Positions 21,745 through 32,868 of a stretch of 64,000 nucleotides of DNA are shown here, piece after piece (positions within the stretch are counted from its first letter, which is position 1; the number at the start of each line of letters is the position of its first letter). The notes under the pieces were generated by a model. That model saw only the letters and a list, made by a program, of their open reading frames with translations, ran no database searches and was not told the origin of the DNA. The stretch is from Ephemerocybe angulata (lineage: Eukaryota; Basidiomycota; Agaricomycetes; Agaricales; Psathyrellaceae), in assembly GCA_013368325.1 (NCBI GenBank), contig JAACJK010000163.1, positions 1,984,001 through 2,048,000 on the forward strand, written 5' to 3'. Position numbers and translations under genes: made by a program.

Positions 21745-22513
21745 TTTCTCCAACCTTCCCCATTCATTCTATCTTATTCTTACATATGGACTTCTCACGG
21801 ACTCTGGGACGTGACTTCCTTTCTCCTTTGGTACGATACTTATTACGCCCCATTATGCCTCGGCGTCTCCATCGACTCATTGGACTTAGTGTTCGGTCGA
21901 ACTCTGCTATCATTACCATCACTGTCACAGTCCATTATCAAGCGCCCAAGATATTCCAATTGATTGCCGCCCATTTCTCCGATACCACCACCAGCGACCA
22001 TTCCTATGCACCCTTCACATAGATTGGTGGCCAGCACTCCTGCAGTAAGCGCCCAAGCCGGCCTGTGGAGTTCAAGGCCTACAAGGCACGAGGCATTCCA
22101 ACGCCTCGCGTGTTTAACTTAAAAGGTGTGCGGCGTTCACAAACTTAGGACGCGGGAATGGTTAAGAAGCAGGAGTATCCCCCCGACTCTCGTGCCCTGC
22201 CTGAGAGACCTATGCGCTGCAGTACGTACTCTTTGAAAGACGTAAACTTCGCCGTTGACATTCTCCCCAAGGGCCGCGGGCTGTCGGATAGCACATGCGC
22301 CTTCTTTTCACCTTCCGATCCTGACCAGTCTATCAGCCAATCCCATCGATAAGCTGCCGCAGAAGGTCCCGGCAACTTCCGCAGCGAGGATATAACAAAG
22401 AACGGCCGACTCATCATTGATCCCCGTTTTGCTTTCTCGTTCTTCAGATTCACCACCCACTCGAACTGAGTAGCGAGACAGCAACACTCTCTATCCCTTC
22501 TTGAATCACCACC
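21745..22513. other. Gene-free stretch before the RBR gene
   Basis: Contains the 3' end of the membrane protein gene and a leader with GATATAACAAAG at about 22389. No other coding signal. Confidence 0.4.
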
Positions 22514-24081
22514 ATGGCATCCCTTGATCAGGATATCGAATCTGCGCTTCTTATCGCGCAGCTGCAGCTCGAAGATGCCCTCGAGGTCTCAAAGGGCCGC
22601 AAGGGGAAGTCACGCGCAGGAACGTCCCTCTCCGACGAAGAAATAGCTTTTCAGATTCAACAAGCCGAGCTGGGGTCGTGGAAGCAGAATTACGAAGACT
22701 ACACCCTTGCCAAGAGCCTGAACGACGCGATTGAACGCGACACGGCGCTCTTGGACGCGTACAGGGTCATGGAGGAGGCCGCTGAAGCGGACAGACGTAC
22801 TGCAGAAGCGATCTCGCGTGGGTTGCAGGCGCCCAGGCCCACAGATGCTCAGACACGTCTGGAGAGCAGGACGTTCAACTTGGACCGCGCTTCGGAGAGG
22901 TGAGTCTGTCTATAATGCTCACTAGGGCCTAAAACTGAAGTGTATGCAGTGGCGGAACTGCGGCGTCTCGCCCCCGAGTCCCGACGGGTATGCCCCCTGC
23001 CCCCCAGCTCGGCGAAGAAGAGCCTCTTGATTCGATCTGGCGTTTTGACGACCTCTCGGAAAGCTTGAAGCAAGGCGCAGGTCCTAGTGTAGATCGCTAC
23101 AAGAGGTGCGTATCACTCTTCAGAGATCAAATATAATGGAACATAACACTTCTGCAGAGTCCAATGTGTTGGCTGCGATACCCGCCTTCGAACCGGGGAT
23201 GCAGTCTTGACAACCTGCCAGCACTACTGGTGCTCTGCGTGCCTCAAAGGGCTTATCGAAGTTTACCTTAGAGACGAGAGCCTCCACCCTCTCCGCTGCT
23301 GCAAGAACGCGTTCAATTCCGCCGACGTCTCTGCGCATCTCAACAACCGGCGCCTATTCGATCAGTTTGACGCGAAGCGCCAAGAATACGAAGTGCCGGC
23401 GCAGAACAGGGTCTACTGTGCCGCGCCTCGATGTTCCATGTTCCTAGGCAGCAGCGAAGCCCAGCCCATAGGTCAGCCTGACATTCTCTGCCGAAGGTTC
23501 GGCTGCGGAACGCGCACCTGCTCGACTTGTCGCAACCCCGCTCACGCAGGGAACACTTGCAAGGGCAGCGAGGCAGTCGAACAACTGCGCGCCCTCGCGA
23601 GGGAGGAGGGGTGGCAGACGTGCCCTGGGTGTAACACCGTCGTCGACTTGCACCACGGGTGCAACCATATGACGTGCCACTGTCGCGCCGAGTTCTGCTT
23701 CCTGTGCGGGGTGCGCTGGAAGAACTGTGCATGCCCCCAGTGGAATGAGGATAGACTGTTGGCGACGGCCCAGATGCGTGTTGGGAATGAACTGGGGGCG
23801 AGGGCGCAGGCGGCGGAGCCCGTGAGGTGGGCGAGAGAGGTTGAGAGGATTGCGGAGAACTTGAGGGTTGCGCATGATTGTGATCCGCATCGGTGGAGGG
23901 GAACCGGAGGAGGGAATTGTGAGGAATGCGGAGATTATCTACCCGTTTTCTTAAAGGTATGGCTTTCGGCTATTTGTGCGTCTTTGTGTGGGATGAATCT
24001 AATTGATCTGGGCATAATATTTAGATGTGTCGCGACTGCAACTTGACGGTTTGCCGTCGATGCTCCTTCAATCGGATGTAA
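22514..24081 (+). CDS. RBR-type E3 ubiquitin ligase
   Basis: Transfers ubiquitin from an E2 to a substrate through a thioester on RING2. Four exons: 22514-22899, 22950-23105, 23158-23956 and 24025-24081, giving 465 residues. RING1 starts at Cys184 (CVGC, then CQHYWCSAC). The IBR lies at about 268-315 (CAAPRC, CRRFGCGTRTCSTC, C at the end). RING2 lies at about 336-371 (CPGCNTVVDLHHGCNHMTC, FCFLCG), with the expected catalytic cysteine in GCNHM at residue 349. The N-terminal 175 residues are helical with AQLQLEDAL and IAFQIQQAEL, likely substrate or regulatory region. The last exon adds a short Cys-rich end, MCRDCNLTVCRRC. The many cysteines in correct spacing make the gene look functional. Confidence 0.9.
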
Positions 24082-24292
24082 TGGCCGATTGGAATACGGA
24101 TTGGCTTCAAACCCGACTAGAGGTTTTGTTCATGTACCACTGTAACCTCCATGACGAAAGGAGGCCTATTTATAAGCCCAAAGTTGCAATTCAATGTGAC
24201 GCCCAGAAGGTTAACGCGTGACTGATCTTGCGATCCCACCTCTCTCCGATCTTGGGTGATAAGTCCTCTCTTTGGCAGAAACCAACATCATA

Positions 24293-24723
24293 ATGAGCTC
24301 AGATTCACCTCATGCAACACCTGGTGGGTTCTCTGACTTATTGAATGAAACGAAACGGGGAAAGAACAACTTTGACTAACCGTTTGCACTTCCCTAGCTG
24401 TCTACGTGGTCTCATCAGACTCGGACGACTCAGATTCCGGCTATATCCACCTCCCGGGCGACGATAATGGACCTTTCAAGCGAAGACAAATTGAGTTCAT
24501 GCGTAGCTTCCTTCACTTCGATATCAAAGCCAGGAAGCGGGCAATGTCAGTAGTGGCTGTTGCTTTGGGTCTCTCGGAGACCGGCCACACCGAATGGGAA
24601 AGGGAATCGAACGAGAGGTGGAGGAGAAGGATCAAAAAACGATATTCGGAGGGGATGGGTCTACATATACCAGACCAATTAATTCGTGACATGATGGAAG
24701 AGGAGGACGTGGTCACTAAATAA
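24293..24723 (+). CDS. Small charged protein, 'ALGL' family copy C
   Basis: Two exons, 24293-24323 and 24398-24723, giving 118 residues. After an Asp/Ser-rich start (SSDSDDSDSG) comes a basic helical segment with the core KRAMSVVAVALGL, then EWERESNERWRRR and an acidic end. The core matches two other genes: 28504-28827 (RRAMEVAASALGL) and 29241-29552 (SNAMNTVANALGL). Each is followed by a Trp, the motif ES or SY, and a second Trp at the same spacing. No known domain recognised. The basic helix plus acidic tail could suggest nucleic-acid or protein binding, but this is only inference. Confidence 0.65.
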
Positions 24724-24773
24724 TTGCAGAGTCGATGTCACTTATGCGTTACGGGCTCGATCGCGCCGTGATT

Positions 24774-24957
24774 TATATAAAAGCACTCCCGACATCGTGT
24801 TTCCTTTCTTGCAGAATCCTCTGTGCTTGTCTGAGACCCCCAGGTAGAAACAACTAGCACCATGCACACGCTAAGAGGTACTAACAGCGCTACAGCTCCG
24901 ATCCCACAGATTCGCCCTTTCCAGCACAACAGACAAACCGATTTAATTCCACCTTAA
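24774..24957 (+). promoter_or_regulatory. Strong TATA box with a 31-codon open frame
   Basis: TATATAAAAG at 24774-24783 is followed 79 bases later by an ATG (24862) opening a 31-residue frame that starts MHTLRGTNSATAPIPQ and stops at 24957. No longer gene fits on this strand before the minus-strand gene ending at 25015. Either a short peptide or noncoding transcript, or a chance TATA. Confidence 0.25.
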
Positions 24958-25014
24958 ACCCCAATAGGTACTTTCCTTCAACTTCAACGAAAAGGTCTGT
25001 TTTGCCTCGCCCCA

Positions 25015-25596
25015 TTACTGGACGCCATATTCCCCAAGTTGGTACCACTTCAACCCCGCACCCACTAACTTCTTTCTCTCCTTCATACACAATACTGCAT
25101 AAGCGCCCAGAACTCCCGCATGCGCTGCACACAGAACCGTCTCAACAACCGCCCGTGCAATCCAGGCCCGTGACGTGGGAAACTTCCCCTCATACCGAGA
25201 CGTCAACGACAAGGCCCAGCACAGCACCCCTACCGCGCCCAACCAGAGCGCCACGAGGCCCACCGCGAGGATGATAGAAGCTTTGTGAAGGATGCATGGA
25301 AGCTGGGACCGCGAGGCTCTTTGATTTGCATCCTGGATGTTAGGGTGGGCGTTTGTGTGGGGTTGCGATTGAAGGCGCCGGCAGTCGCGAAACAGCATGA
25401 AGAGGAGGCTTGCGTCGAATATGAGGGTGGCGATGGAACCGATGATGGAGAGGTATCGTGCATCCCACCCAAACCAGATCATGGCTATGGCGAAGATAAC
25501 AAGGCTGAGGCCGAGGGAGGCCCAGAGCAGGCGATGGATCTGCCTTTGGCGATGAGAGGTGGGTACTCCTGTTGGGCCCGCTGGTAAAGACTCCAT
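25015..25596 (-). CDS. Four-helix membrane protein, single-module paralogue
   Basis: 193 residues, one exon. Helices at RLLWASLGLSLVIFAIAMIW, LSIIGSIATLIFDASLLFML, ASIILAVGLVALWLGAVGV and a last helix ending in LCMKERKKL. Cytosolic-looking KER motifs and the closing LKWYQLGEYG match each module of the 8-helix protein at 20599-21744. Start ATG at 25596, with CTTTATA (TATAAAG on the minus strand, 25651-25657) about 55 bases upstream. It faces its paralogue across the RBR gene. Function unknown. Confidence 0.75.
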   Translation of the reverse strand: MESLPAGPTGVPTSHRQRQIHRLLWASLGLSLVIFAIAMIWFGWDARYLSIIGSIATLIFDASLLFMLFRDCRRLQSQPHTNAHPNIQDANQRASRSQLPCILHKASIILAVGLVALWLGAVGVLCWALSLTSRYEGKFPTSRAWIARAVVETVLCAAHAGVLGAYAVLCMKERKKLVGAGLKWYQLGEYGVQ

Positions 25597-26552
25597 CTTT
25601 TCTGCGGGATGGGCTGTTGGAGGAGAGTACCACTGCTAGGGAGAGGTAAACTTTATACTCGGGGGAAATGTGATGTGCTGTAGAAGTTTCCCCTTACCAG
25701 CTTCACAGCTGTAAAGATCGAACCCACAGGTGTATGTTATTAGATGAATAGCCTTGGTTCAATTCCATGTGCATACATACATTCTTCCGACCATCCCTTT
25801 CCTTTATTTGCGGCGAATGTCGCTCAGCTGTAAAGTATACCTCGCCTTGTGTGTCCATGTCGTTGAGGTCGCCTCACGGTGGGTCTTCTATGTGGGGTCA
25901 TCTGAGCAACTACTAGTATGTGACATAGCTGTCGATCCAGCATAGGAATTCTTTCTCATGCAATTCTCATGGATGCCGCATTCCTCGTTACAGACGGGCA
26001 AATGGGAAACCGTCAGGTAGGCCTCGTCTGGCCAGAAAACATGGCGGCAAGAACTTCAATCTGAGTCGTGCACCAATGCGCAGGCCGTGGGTTTCCCCAA
26101 GGAAGAGACCCACCAGGACACTCCGGTTGCCGCTTGATTTTGGCTGACAGGGTAGAAAGCCAGGCAAAACTTGAAGTATATCACTGGCTGATCGATGGAG
26201 AGCATTTCTAGATACGAGTTCTGTGTTATACGTACATACGTACAAGGTAAAACACAGAAAGGGGCCCATCAGTCAGTTCACGGACATCTTAGGTATTAAG
26301 CAGATTAAACCTTTACCTCCCTACCCAATCCCTACCTACCTGCCCTACCTCCCCACCGACCTCCCTACCTACTCCAGCGTGACAGGTGACCCCGCGTGGG
26401 ATGATTCCATCCACCCGTTACCCTGTCACAGCCCGGAGAAGGGCCTCGGACCGGGTTCGTCCATCCGACATCGAACGACGAACGCTAACCTCGATCTCGA
26501 GCCGCAAGTCTACCAGGCAAGACCCTACCAGGCATTTTCGCGTAACCTCTCT
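25597..26552. other. Gene-free stretch before the F-box gene
   Basis: Upstream regions of divergent genes. 26310-26375 is a CCTACC-rich pyrimidine tract that is open in the downstream F-box frame, but I judge it to be leader. Confidence 0.4.
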
Positions 26553-28223
26553 ATGCCAGCATTCAACATTCCATCGAGATTCACAGCCATGTCGACGACA
26601 CCCAAGTCCCAGAAGGATTTGGACATCGAAATCGCGCAGCTCGAGCAAGATCTGATAAACCTCAAGCGACGACGAAACATGTTATCACCCGTCTCTCTGC
26701 TTCCCCCGGAGCTGCTTATCAGGATTTTCTACCTCAGTATCCCATTCATAGAGGCAGGCAGTTTGAAACGAGCGGAAATTCACCCCGAGGTCACAAAGCT
26801 CTCCATCACCCACGTATCTCATGACTGGAGGACTGTTGGCCACGAATCGCCGGAGCTGTGGTCAGAAATACACGTACGGGACACTACAAAGATGGAATAC
26901 CTCGATTTCTCCAGGAAAATGGCGAAAAACCTACCTTTACACGTCGACGTGTACAATATCAACAAGGACGGGATCGCTGGCGTGCGTCATATCTTTCGGA
27001 CGGAAACAAAACGGTTGAAAAGAGCAGCACTATATGGAAATATCGAAGTGATGAGACCTGTGCTTCAGGAACTCAAGACCTGTCGCGAAGTACTCGAGGT
27101 CTTGGATATCGGGATATCGACGAAGCCTTTCCGCACTTATCCCGGTTTTCAAGAAGCTGACACCTTTTTTGATCTCCCAAAACTTAAAGAACTCACCATA
27201 TACAACTGGAACACCCTTCTGATCCCCCTATCGTTCCAACCCTTCGCCCTTGTTAAACTTGAAATTGACTTCACTGTCGGGCCTCCCGCTACCCACATCA
27301 TGCACGCATTTCTCGCGTGCTTGAGGAACGTGGGGCCGAGCTTGAGAGACCTCAAACTCGTTTTTGGATTCCAAACAATCCCCCAAGTCTTCTCGTTAAA
27401 CGACACCGTCATGCCACCAATCGATATGCCTTGTTTAGAGCAACTTACGCTCGTATCTTCTTCACTGGGCGTCGTGGCGGCACTATTCACGCTAATTCGC
27501 CTTCCCTCCTCCGTCCGGGAAATAATCCTCTGGCAATCAGTGTCAGACGCTGTTGGAAACCACATCGAGGAGATTGCAACAGCCCTGCAACATGGGCTCG
27601 CCGTTCTAACTTCCCCGCAGTATCTACAAATCAGGATACCACATTCGCGCCTCCTGGGTGCTGTCGAATTCGTAGCTTTACGAAATCCTTCGATCAGGGG
27701 CCGACATCTCATTGGAACCACCCAAATCGAAGTAGCCCTGTCTCCTCTATCCAGTTCAAGATCCCAGGGCACTCCCTCTTCGGATGAGAATCTCAATCTA
27801 CCCATTCCCTCCTTCCATTCACATGACTGGCTTTACTGCCAGCTGCAGACCATAGAAATCGCGCACACCCTACCGTTGTCTTTCTGGCGGACCATCGCCT
27901 GCATCACAACGTTGATGGAGCTCAGATACTGGGTCACAAGCCTCGATGATAACTTCATCCAAACTTTGAGGGAAGCCGTTGAACATGGCGGCAGGCCTTT
28001 CCCATCTCTCGCCCTTATCGTCCCAGTCTTCAAGGAAACGGAACTGCTCTGGGATGTAGACTATGCCAGAAATCTTGTTACCCTGCTATCCCAGGTCCGA
28101 GCAAAGGATAATATGGGCATCAAGCGGCTTGAATTTCTGGAATGTGGTTCGGCTATCGACGACACCACACGTTGCCTCCTCCAGAGCGTAGCCAAAGATG
28201 TTGTTTGGCAACTTCATACCTGA
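26553..28223 (+). CDS. F-box protein 1
   Basis: Single exon, 556 residues from the ATG at 26553 (another ATG 12 codons on at 26589 is possible; the open frame reaches back to 26223 but is low-complexity). A short coiled coil (KDLDIEIAQLEQDLINLKRR, residues 21-40) leads into the F-box at about 47-90 (LSPVSLLPPELLIRIFYLSI). This arrangement is very common in mushroom F-box proteins. The F-box would bind Skp1 of an SCF ubiquitin ligase. The C-terminal 450 residues have irregular leucine-rich repeats that would choose the substrate. It stands alone between two members of the small 'ALGL' family. Confidence 0.85.
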   Translation: MPAFNIPSRFTAMSTTPKSQKDLDIEIAQLEQDLINLKRRRNMLSPVSLLPPELLIRIFYLSIPFIEAGSLKRAEIHPEVTKLSITHVSHDWRTVGHESPELWSEIHVRDTTKMEYLDFSRKMAKNLPLHVDVYNINKDGIAGVRHIFRTETKRLKRAALYGNIEVMRPVLQELKTCREVLEVLDIGISTKPFRTYPGFQEADTFFDLPKLKELTIYNWNTLLIPLSFQPFALVKLEIDFTVGPPATHIMHAFLACLRNVGPSLRDLKLVFGFQTIPQVFSLNDTVMPPIDMPCLEQLTLVSSSLGVVAALFTLIRLPSSVREIILWQSVSDAVGNHIEEIATALQHGLAVLTSPQYLQIRIPHSRLLGAVEFVALRNPSIRGRHLIGTTQIEVALSPLSSSRSQGTPSSDENLNLPIPSFHSHDWLYCQLQTIEIAHTLPLSFWRTIACITTLMELRYWVTSLDDNFIQTLREAVEHGGRPFPSLALIVPVFKETELLWDVDYARNLVTLLSQVRAKDNMGIKRLEFLECGSAIDDTTRCLLQSVAKDVVWQLHT

Positions 28224-28503
28224 TTCATTCCCGCCCACTTCCAGTTTCGAAAGTCCCCTTTGAATTTTGATCTTTACCGGTACAGGCATTGCCCCGATCG
28301 AACCTTAGCTTATATGAAACAGATTCCTTTCAATGACCGACCTAATAATACTGCTTCCCTTTCATTACACCACGTATCGATTCAGAGACATACGAGATTC
28401 ACGTTGGATCGCCCTCAATACCACGGTACGTCTGTAGTACCTTCCTTCAGACAACAGAGTCAAGTTAACAAATCGAGTGGCAGTCTGAATCGACGTGACT
28501 CGC

Positions 28504-28827
28504 ATGGTTAATACGCCGGACCCGCTCCTCGCACAATTCCCCTGGCTCATCCCAACCCCGGCTCAAATCAGGTCGAACAGAGCCCAAAGGAAGGCCTGCA
28601 AGCTCAAACACATGGAGAGAGAAGAAAAAAGGAGACGCAGAGCTATGGAGGTCGCGGCCTCCGCTTTGGGCCTTACTCAGACGGAGTTCGAGGAGTGGGA
28701 TAGGGCGTCGTATCCGAAATGGAGGGAAGGGCATTTAGGCGCGTTTAGGAGGATCGTTGCACCGGGGATTCTCTATTCATTCGACCCTGAGTTTATGTCT
28801 TTGAAGGATCTGAGTGACGGGGAATAG
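28504..28827 (+). CDS. Small charged protein, 'ALGL' family copy A
   Basis: 107 residues in one exon from the ATG at 28504. It starts MVNTPDPLLAQFPWLIPTPA, then has a strongly basic helix (SNRAQRKACKLKHMEREEK). The family core is RRAMEVAASALGLTQTEFEE, followed by WDRASYPKWREG and AFRRI. Shares core and Trp spacing with 24293-24723 and most closely with 29241-29552 (ALGLT, SYP-W). A preceding in-frame GTG is not used. Unknown function. Confidence 0.6.
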   Translation: MVNTPDPLLAQFPWLIPTPAQIRSNRAQRKACKLKHMEREEKRRRRAMEVAASALGLTQTEFEEWDRASYPKWREGHLGAFRRIVAPGILYSFDPEFMSLKDLSDGE

Positions 28828-29240
28828 GCGCGGGTGTGTGGAGTGGATGTCTTGGATTAGACGTAGACAATAGCCTGTACACTTGTCGGATTGGCTGTCG
28901 TAAATATGAAGAGGTAGGAACGCTCGCCGTTGTAGGACCTTCAAGGGGCCAGGCCACCTCAGGGTGGCTGACACTGAACATTGAGACGGTCTGTGAATCC
29001 GACTGGAGCATGGTCAGCCACTTAATTTTTCTTCTTCTGCGTCCCCCTGTGAAAACGACGCCCATAAGACTGCGGCATACACCAGATAATCATATCTCCA
29101 GTACTGAAACATATCCCTAAAGTGGCGGAATACCAAGGTCAGTCTCTCGTGTCCCAGTGGAATAGGGAGAGTCACGGCCCACTGACTGCAGGACGCTAGC
29201 CTTCTATTATCTGGATACGAGCTCTGGAGCACCCCAGCTG

Positions 29241-29552
29241 ATGACGATCAACTTCGAGCGGTATTACTGCGATGGTCCTACCAGCCGGCGAGACCGTATC
29301 AATAAAAACAGAGCAGAGAGAAGGAGGATCAAACGACACCATATGCGAGTCGCAACGGAGGCGAGGAGCAACGCGATGAACACTGTGGCTAACGCGTTGG
29401 GCCTCACAACATCCGAATATGCATCTTGGAAATGGGAGTCGTATCCTCTGTGGAAGGAGGACGAGTTGAAGAGGTTTAGGAAGATGATGTGGGGCGTAAA
29501 TTGTGATGGGGAGTCTGATACCACTGGAGGACTGACTTCGGATGAAGAATAG
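29241..29552 (+). CDS. Small charged protein, 'ALGL' family copy B
   Basis: 103 residues, one exon. A basic segment (RDRINKNRAERRRIKRHHMR) is followed by the core SNAMNTVANALGLTTSEYAS, then WKWESYPLWKEDELKRFRKM and an acidic end (GGLTSDEE). Lies 0.4 kb after copy A in the same orientation, so the pair looks like a tandem duplication. Unknown function. Confidence 0.6.
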   Translation: MTINFERYYCDGPTSRRDRINKNRAERRRIKRHHMRVATEARSNAMNTVANALGLTTSEYASWKWESYPLWKEDELKRFRKMMWGVNCDGESDTTGGLTSDEE

Positions 29553-30802
29553 TAATAGAGAACCATGGGGAACAACGACTCTATGCAACATGCAGTTGCC
29601 CCTTAATACATGCGCTTGAGGTCTTATCTCTGTACGTTGGTGGTGATGAACAGTGAAAGTAATAGGGGCTTACTTAGAGACGCGACGCGACGCGACGATC
29701 CAGTTCTATGATCTCATCACAATTTCCATTCATACTTCTCATGCAAACTGCAAGGATCATTCCTTTCTTCTCTCCACCACCACGTTCCTTATATCTCCAC
29801 CATGTACCACCCCAAGGATCGATGCATAGACTGAGCTACTCAAGGTTGGTCGACGCTGGTCCATTACAGTTGCATTCTAGATCTATTCGTTCATCGGACA
29901 ATAACACGAGGATTCGAGAAGGTGGCCGCACCGTAACACCGCGTACGTCACGCAACATTTTATCTACATGGGCGAACAATTGGTGAATGAGGAGAAACGA
30001 AAAGTCTCTACGCCTTGGAGCGGTGTATCGTGACCTTTTGGACCAGAACTTGCGGCGGTCCACGAAGTACGGCATGCTCAGTCCGGGAACACCTTGCTGC
30101 CGGACACCATATTGAATCTCGTCCGTTACCTATCGAGTGCGTTTTTTTTTTCTTTCTGTTTTCTCACTCGCACTATACCCATCATTTAACTCGAGGCTTT
30201 ATGCGGCTGTATACGTTTCTAGAGATCGCCTGAAACGCCAAACCCCTGACAAGAACTGCGGTTTGAATCGAGCTCTGAACACACACGGCTGGAGTGGAAG
30301 GAAATACTGGGAGTCCTCATGGACAACCCTACTTACCTCCCAGTAGGCCATTCTCCGTCCCCAGGTAATATGGTCCTTGATCGGAGCCTTGACTATCCAA
30401 GGTAGCGGACACATTCGATTTTAGGGCGTCTGCGGCCATGGACAGTGCTGTTAGTATTGATCATTTCAAAAAGTACTTCTCTCGAGAGATTTAAACGATA
30501 TAACAGGGGCTTATTGTGCGTACCGTGAAGGATGCTTTGACCTGGAGGTCCCTGGGCGCTAGCGGCATGCCGGCGGATATCATCGCCGGCGTGTAGGCCG
30601 TTTGTCATGTTCTGATTGCCGGCCCTGGTCAATACGTGAGTTCTGACAGTCGATGTACACGGTTCTTGCTTTCTTCCATCGACAGTCTTTTCCGCCATCC
30701 CACATTCTTTTGGGCTCGGAGCCTAGGTGAGCTCTACTCGTCGTCGAAAGTAACCAACGCTAATGGATTGCAGCAGGTTGCTGTACATCTATCTCACATA
30801 CC
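29553..30802. other. Gene-free stretch before the GT61 gene
   Basis: No supported gene. It contains a short GACGC-type repeat (29680-29697). Confidence 0.4.
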
Positions 30803-32868
30803 ATGTTCCGATTCGCTCTGACGAGGCGGGACGCCTTCCTCGTCCTGCTGGGCGCTTCATCCATGCACCTATGGTCGCTCGTCCTACAAGGCCTCAATCC
30901 ATCAGCAGCCGAAGAATTCTCCGTCGTACCCTTTGGGCGTACCAGCAGTTCGAGTGCCCTGCTCGATACAGTGGCCAGGACGTCAACCACCACCACGACT
31001 GTCAAAGTGGCGACGACAGCTACCTCGACGGTCACCGAGAAGGCGACGGAGACGCAGGTTGTCGAGTCGCTCGAGGGCTGGAGCTACGCACAGATCGACA
31101 AACTTGCAGAACTCCAATCCTTGAGCACACGCTCGGACGACGTCCTCCCTCAGACTGGTCTCATCGCACATGCCCCAGGATGGACCCTCTTCCGCAACCT
31201 CTACATGACGAACGACACGCTCTACATCGTAACGGACAAACACTTCTCAACGCCCTCGCGGAGCCGCCCAGAATACTCGCGCGAGCGCAGACCCGAGTTC
31301 TATGGCCCCAAAGGCGAAGATCTCACATACGGCTATACGAAAGCTGACGGCTGGCCGGAAATACGTATGATGACAAGCACGGGGCTTAGTGCGGTGAATA
31401 GCCCCGAGAACATCGCAAGTCGCGAGCCCATCCCACAGAACATGCAATTCATCGGGGTCAAGGAAGCTAGGAGGCGGTGGGGAGAAGTCGTCTTGACGGA
31501 CGAGCACGGGAAGAAGAGGACCGAGAGTCGGGTATGGATCGTTCAAGGAAACTCAGTAAGCAAATCCCACTATCTTACCTCTCTGTGCCGTTATCCTGAT
31601 ATAAATCTTCTTCTCCTCGTCCCTCTTAGCTTCTTGTCAATGAACCATCACAGTTCCTGCGGCACTACTACCACCTTGTCGCCGAACTATTCCTAGGCGT
31701 GCAGGCTTTCTGGCACTCCGCGTTCACACCAGCGATTCTCAAGTCCGAATCGGCCCTCCCAGTGCACTTCAGCACGAATCATACCGCAGACGCACCCCCC
31801 GTCCACCGCACTATATTTATCCACTCCAACGCAGACGGCTGGCGCGACGGCCCAGGATTCAACAGATACTTCCTACGCGCCGCCTTTCCCTCACTCACGG
31901 TCGAGCACGAGGAGGACTGGCAGGACCGCGTCGCCGCGAGCATGGAGGGCGTCAAGGACGGGAGCAGCGGCGAGCGCGTCTGGCGCTTCCCCGTTGCACT
32001 ATTAACAGACCGCAGCGCAGCGCACCGCGGCGGGATCTGCGGAAGTGAGACGCAACGCATCGCTGCGGAGGCCTGGGACCACATGCGCAAGGAGGGTAAA
32101 TTAAGAGGGATCCATGTTGGCGGGTGGTGGGCACCCGTGCGTGAGGCGATCTGGAAGTTCGCAGGCGTGGAGGTTCAGGCTGGGGGTGTCATTGACGGAG
32201 CGCAGGTTGCGTTCAAGGTGGGAACGAACGCTAGGGTCGGGAATGAGGATGACGCGCATCTGGCGCATGCGCATGCCGTCGCGGCTGAGGAGAAGGGTGT
32301 TGTGGATGTTGGAGAGGAGACGCAGGCTGCGCTGCCGATGCCGAGCGAGATCGTTATCACATATATCTCCAGGCAGAGCGCACGGAACCGCAAGCTGACT
32401 GTCGATGACCACAAGCTGCTCGTGGAGTCGATGGACGACCTTGTCAAGCGGAAGAACGAGGAGAGGAAGGTCGCCCTGGCCAAGTCTCCGAAAGACACGA
32501 TCCCGCCCTGGGAGTTCCGCGTTCTTGAAGCCGAGCATCTGTCGAAAGACCAGCAGGTCCAAGCTGCGGCGCGCACGACCATCCTTCTCGGCGTTCACGG
32601 AAACGGTCTTACACATCTAGTGTGGATGAAGCCGACGCGGGTGTCGAGCGTCATCGAAATCTTCTGCCCGCCTGGTTTCGCGCATGACTATTGGTGGACG
32701 GCACGGAGTTTGGGGATCAGACATTGGGCTATGTGGAACGATACCGCCAGGACGTGGCCCGACAAGCCTAATGTGGACTACCCCGAGTGTTTCCAGCAGA
32801 ACGCCATCCCTGTACATGGGCCGGCCGTGGCGAAGCTTGTGGAAGACAGGATTGACGGAAAGCTATGA
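30803..32868 (+). CDS. GT61-type glycosyltransferase
   Basis: Type II Golgi/ER membrane glycosyltransferase of the GT61 (DUF563) family, which adds sugars such as xylose or GlcNAc to glycans. Two exons, 30803-31555 and 31630-32868, giving 663 residues. Residues 10-30 (DAFLVLLGASSMHLWSLVL) are a signal anchor, followed by a Ser/Thr-rich stem. The catalytic region has NEPSQFLRHYYHLVAELFLG, the ITYISRQSARNRKL block, and near the end TTILLGVHGNGLTHLVWM, the typical GT61 HG-x-G-x-x-x motif, followed by IEIFCPPGFAHDYWWTARS. The acceptor cannot be predicted. A degenerate copy of the last exon end lies 2 kb downstream (34876-35095). Confidence 0.85.

Noticed and set aside
26310..26380. CCTACC-rich tract as coding start of F-box protein 1
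   Set aside because: Low-complexity proline/tyrosine/threonine run upstream of a normal coiled-coil plus F-box start; more likely leader.
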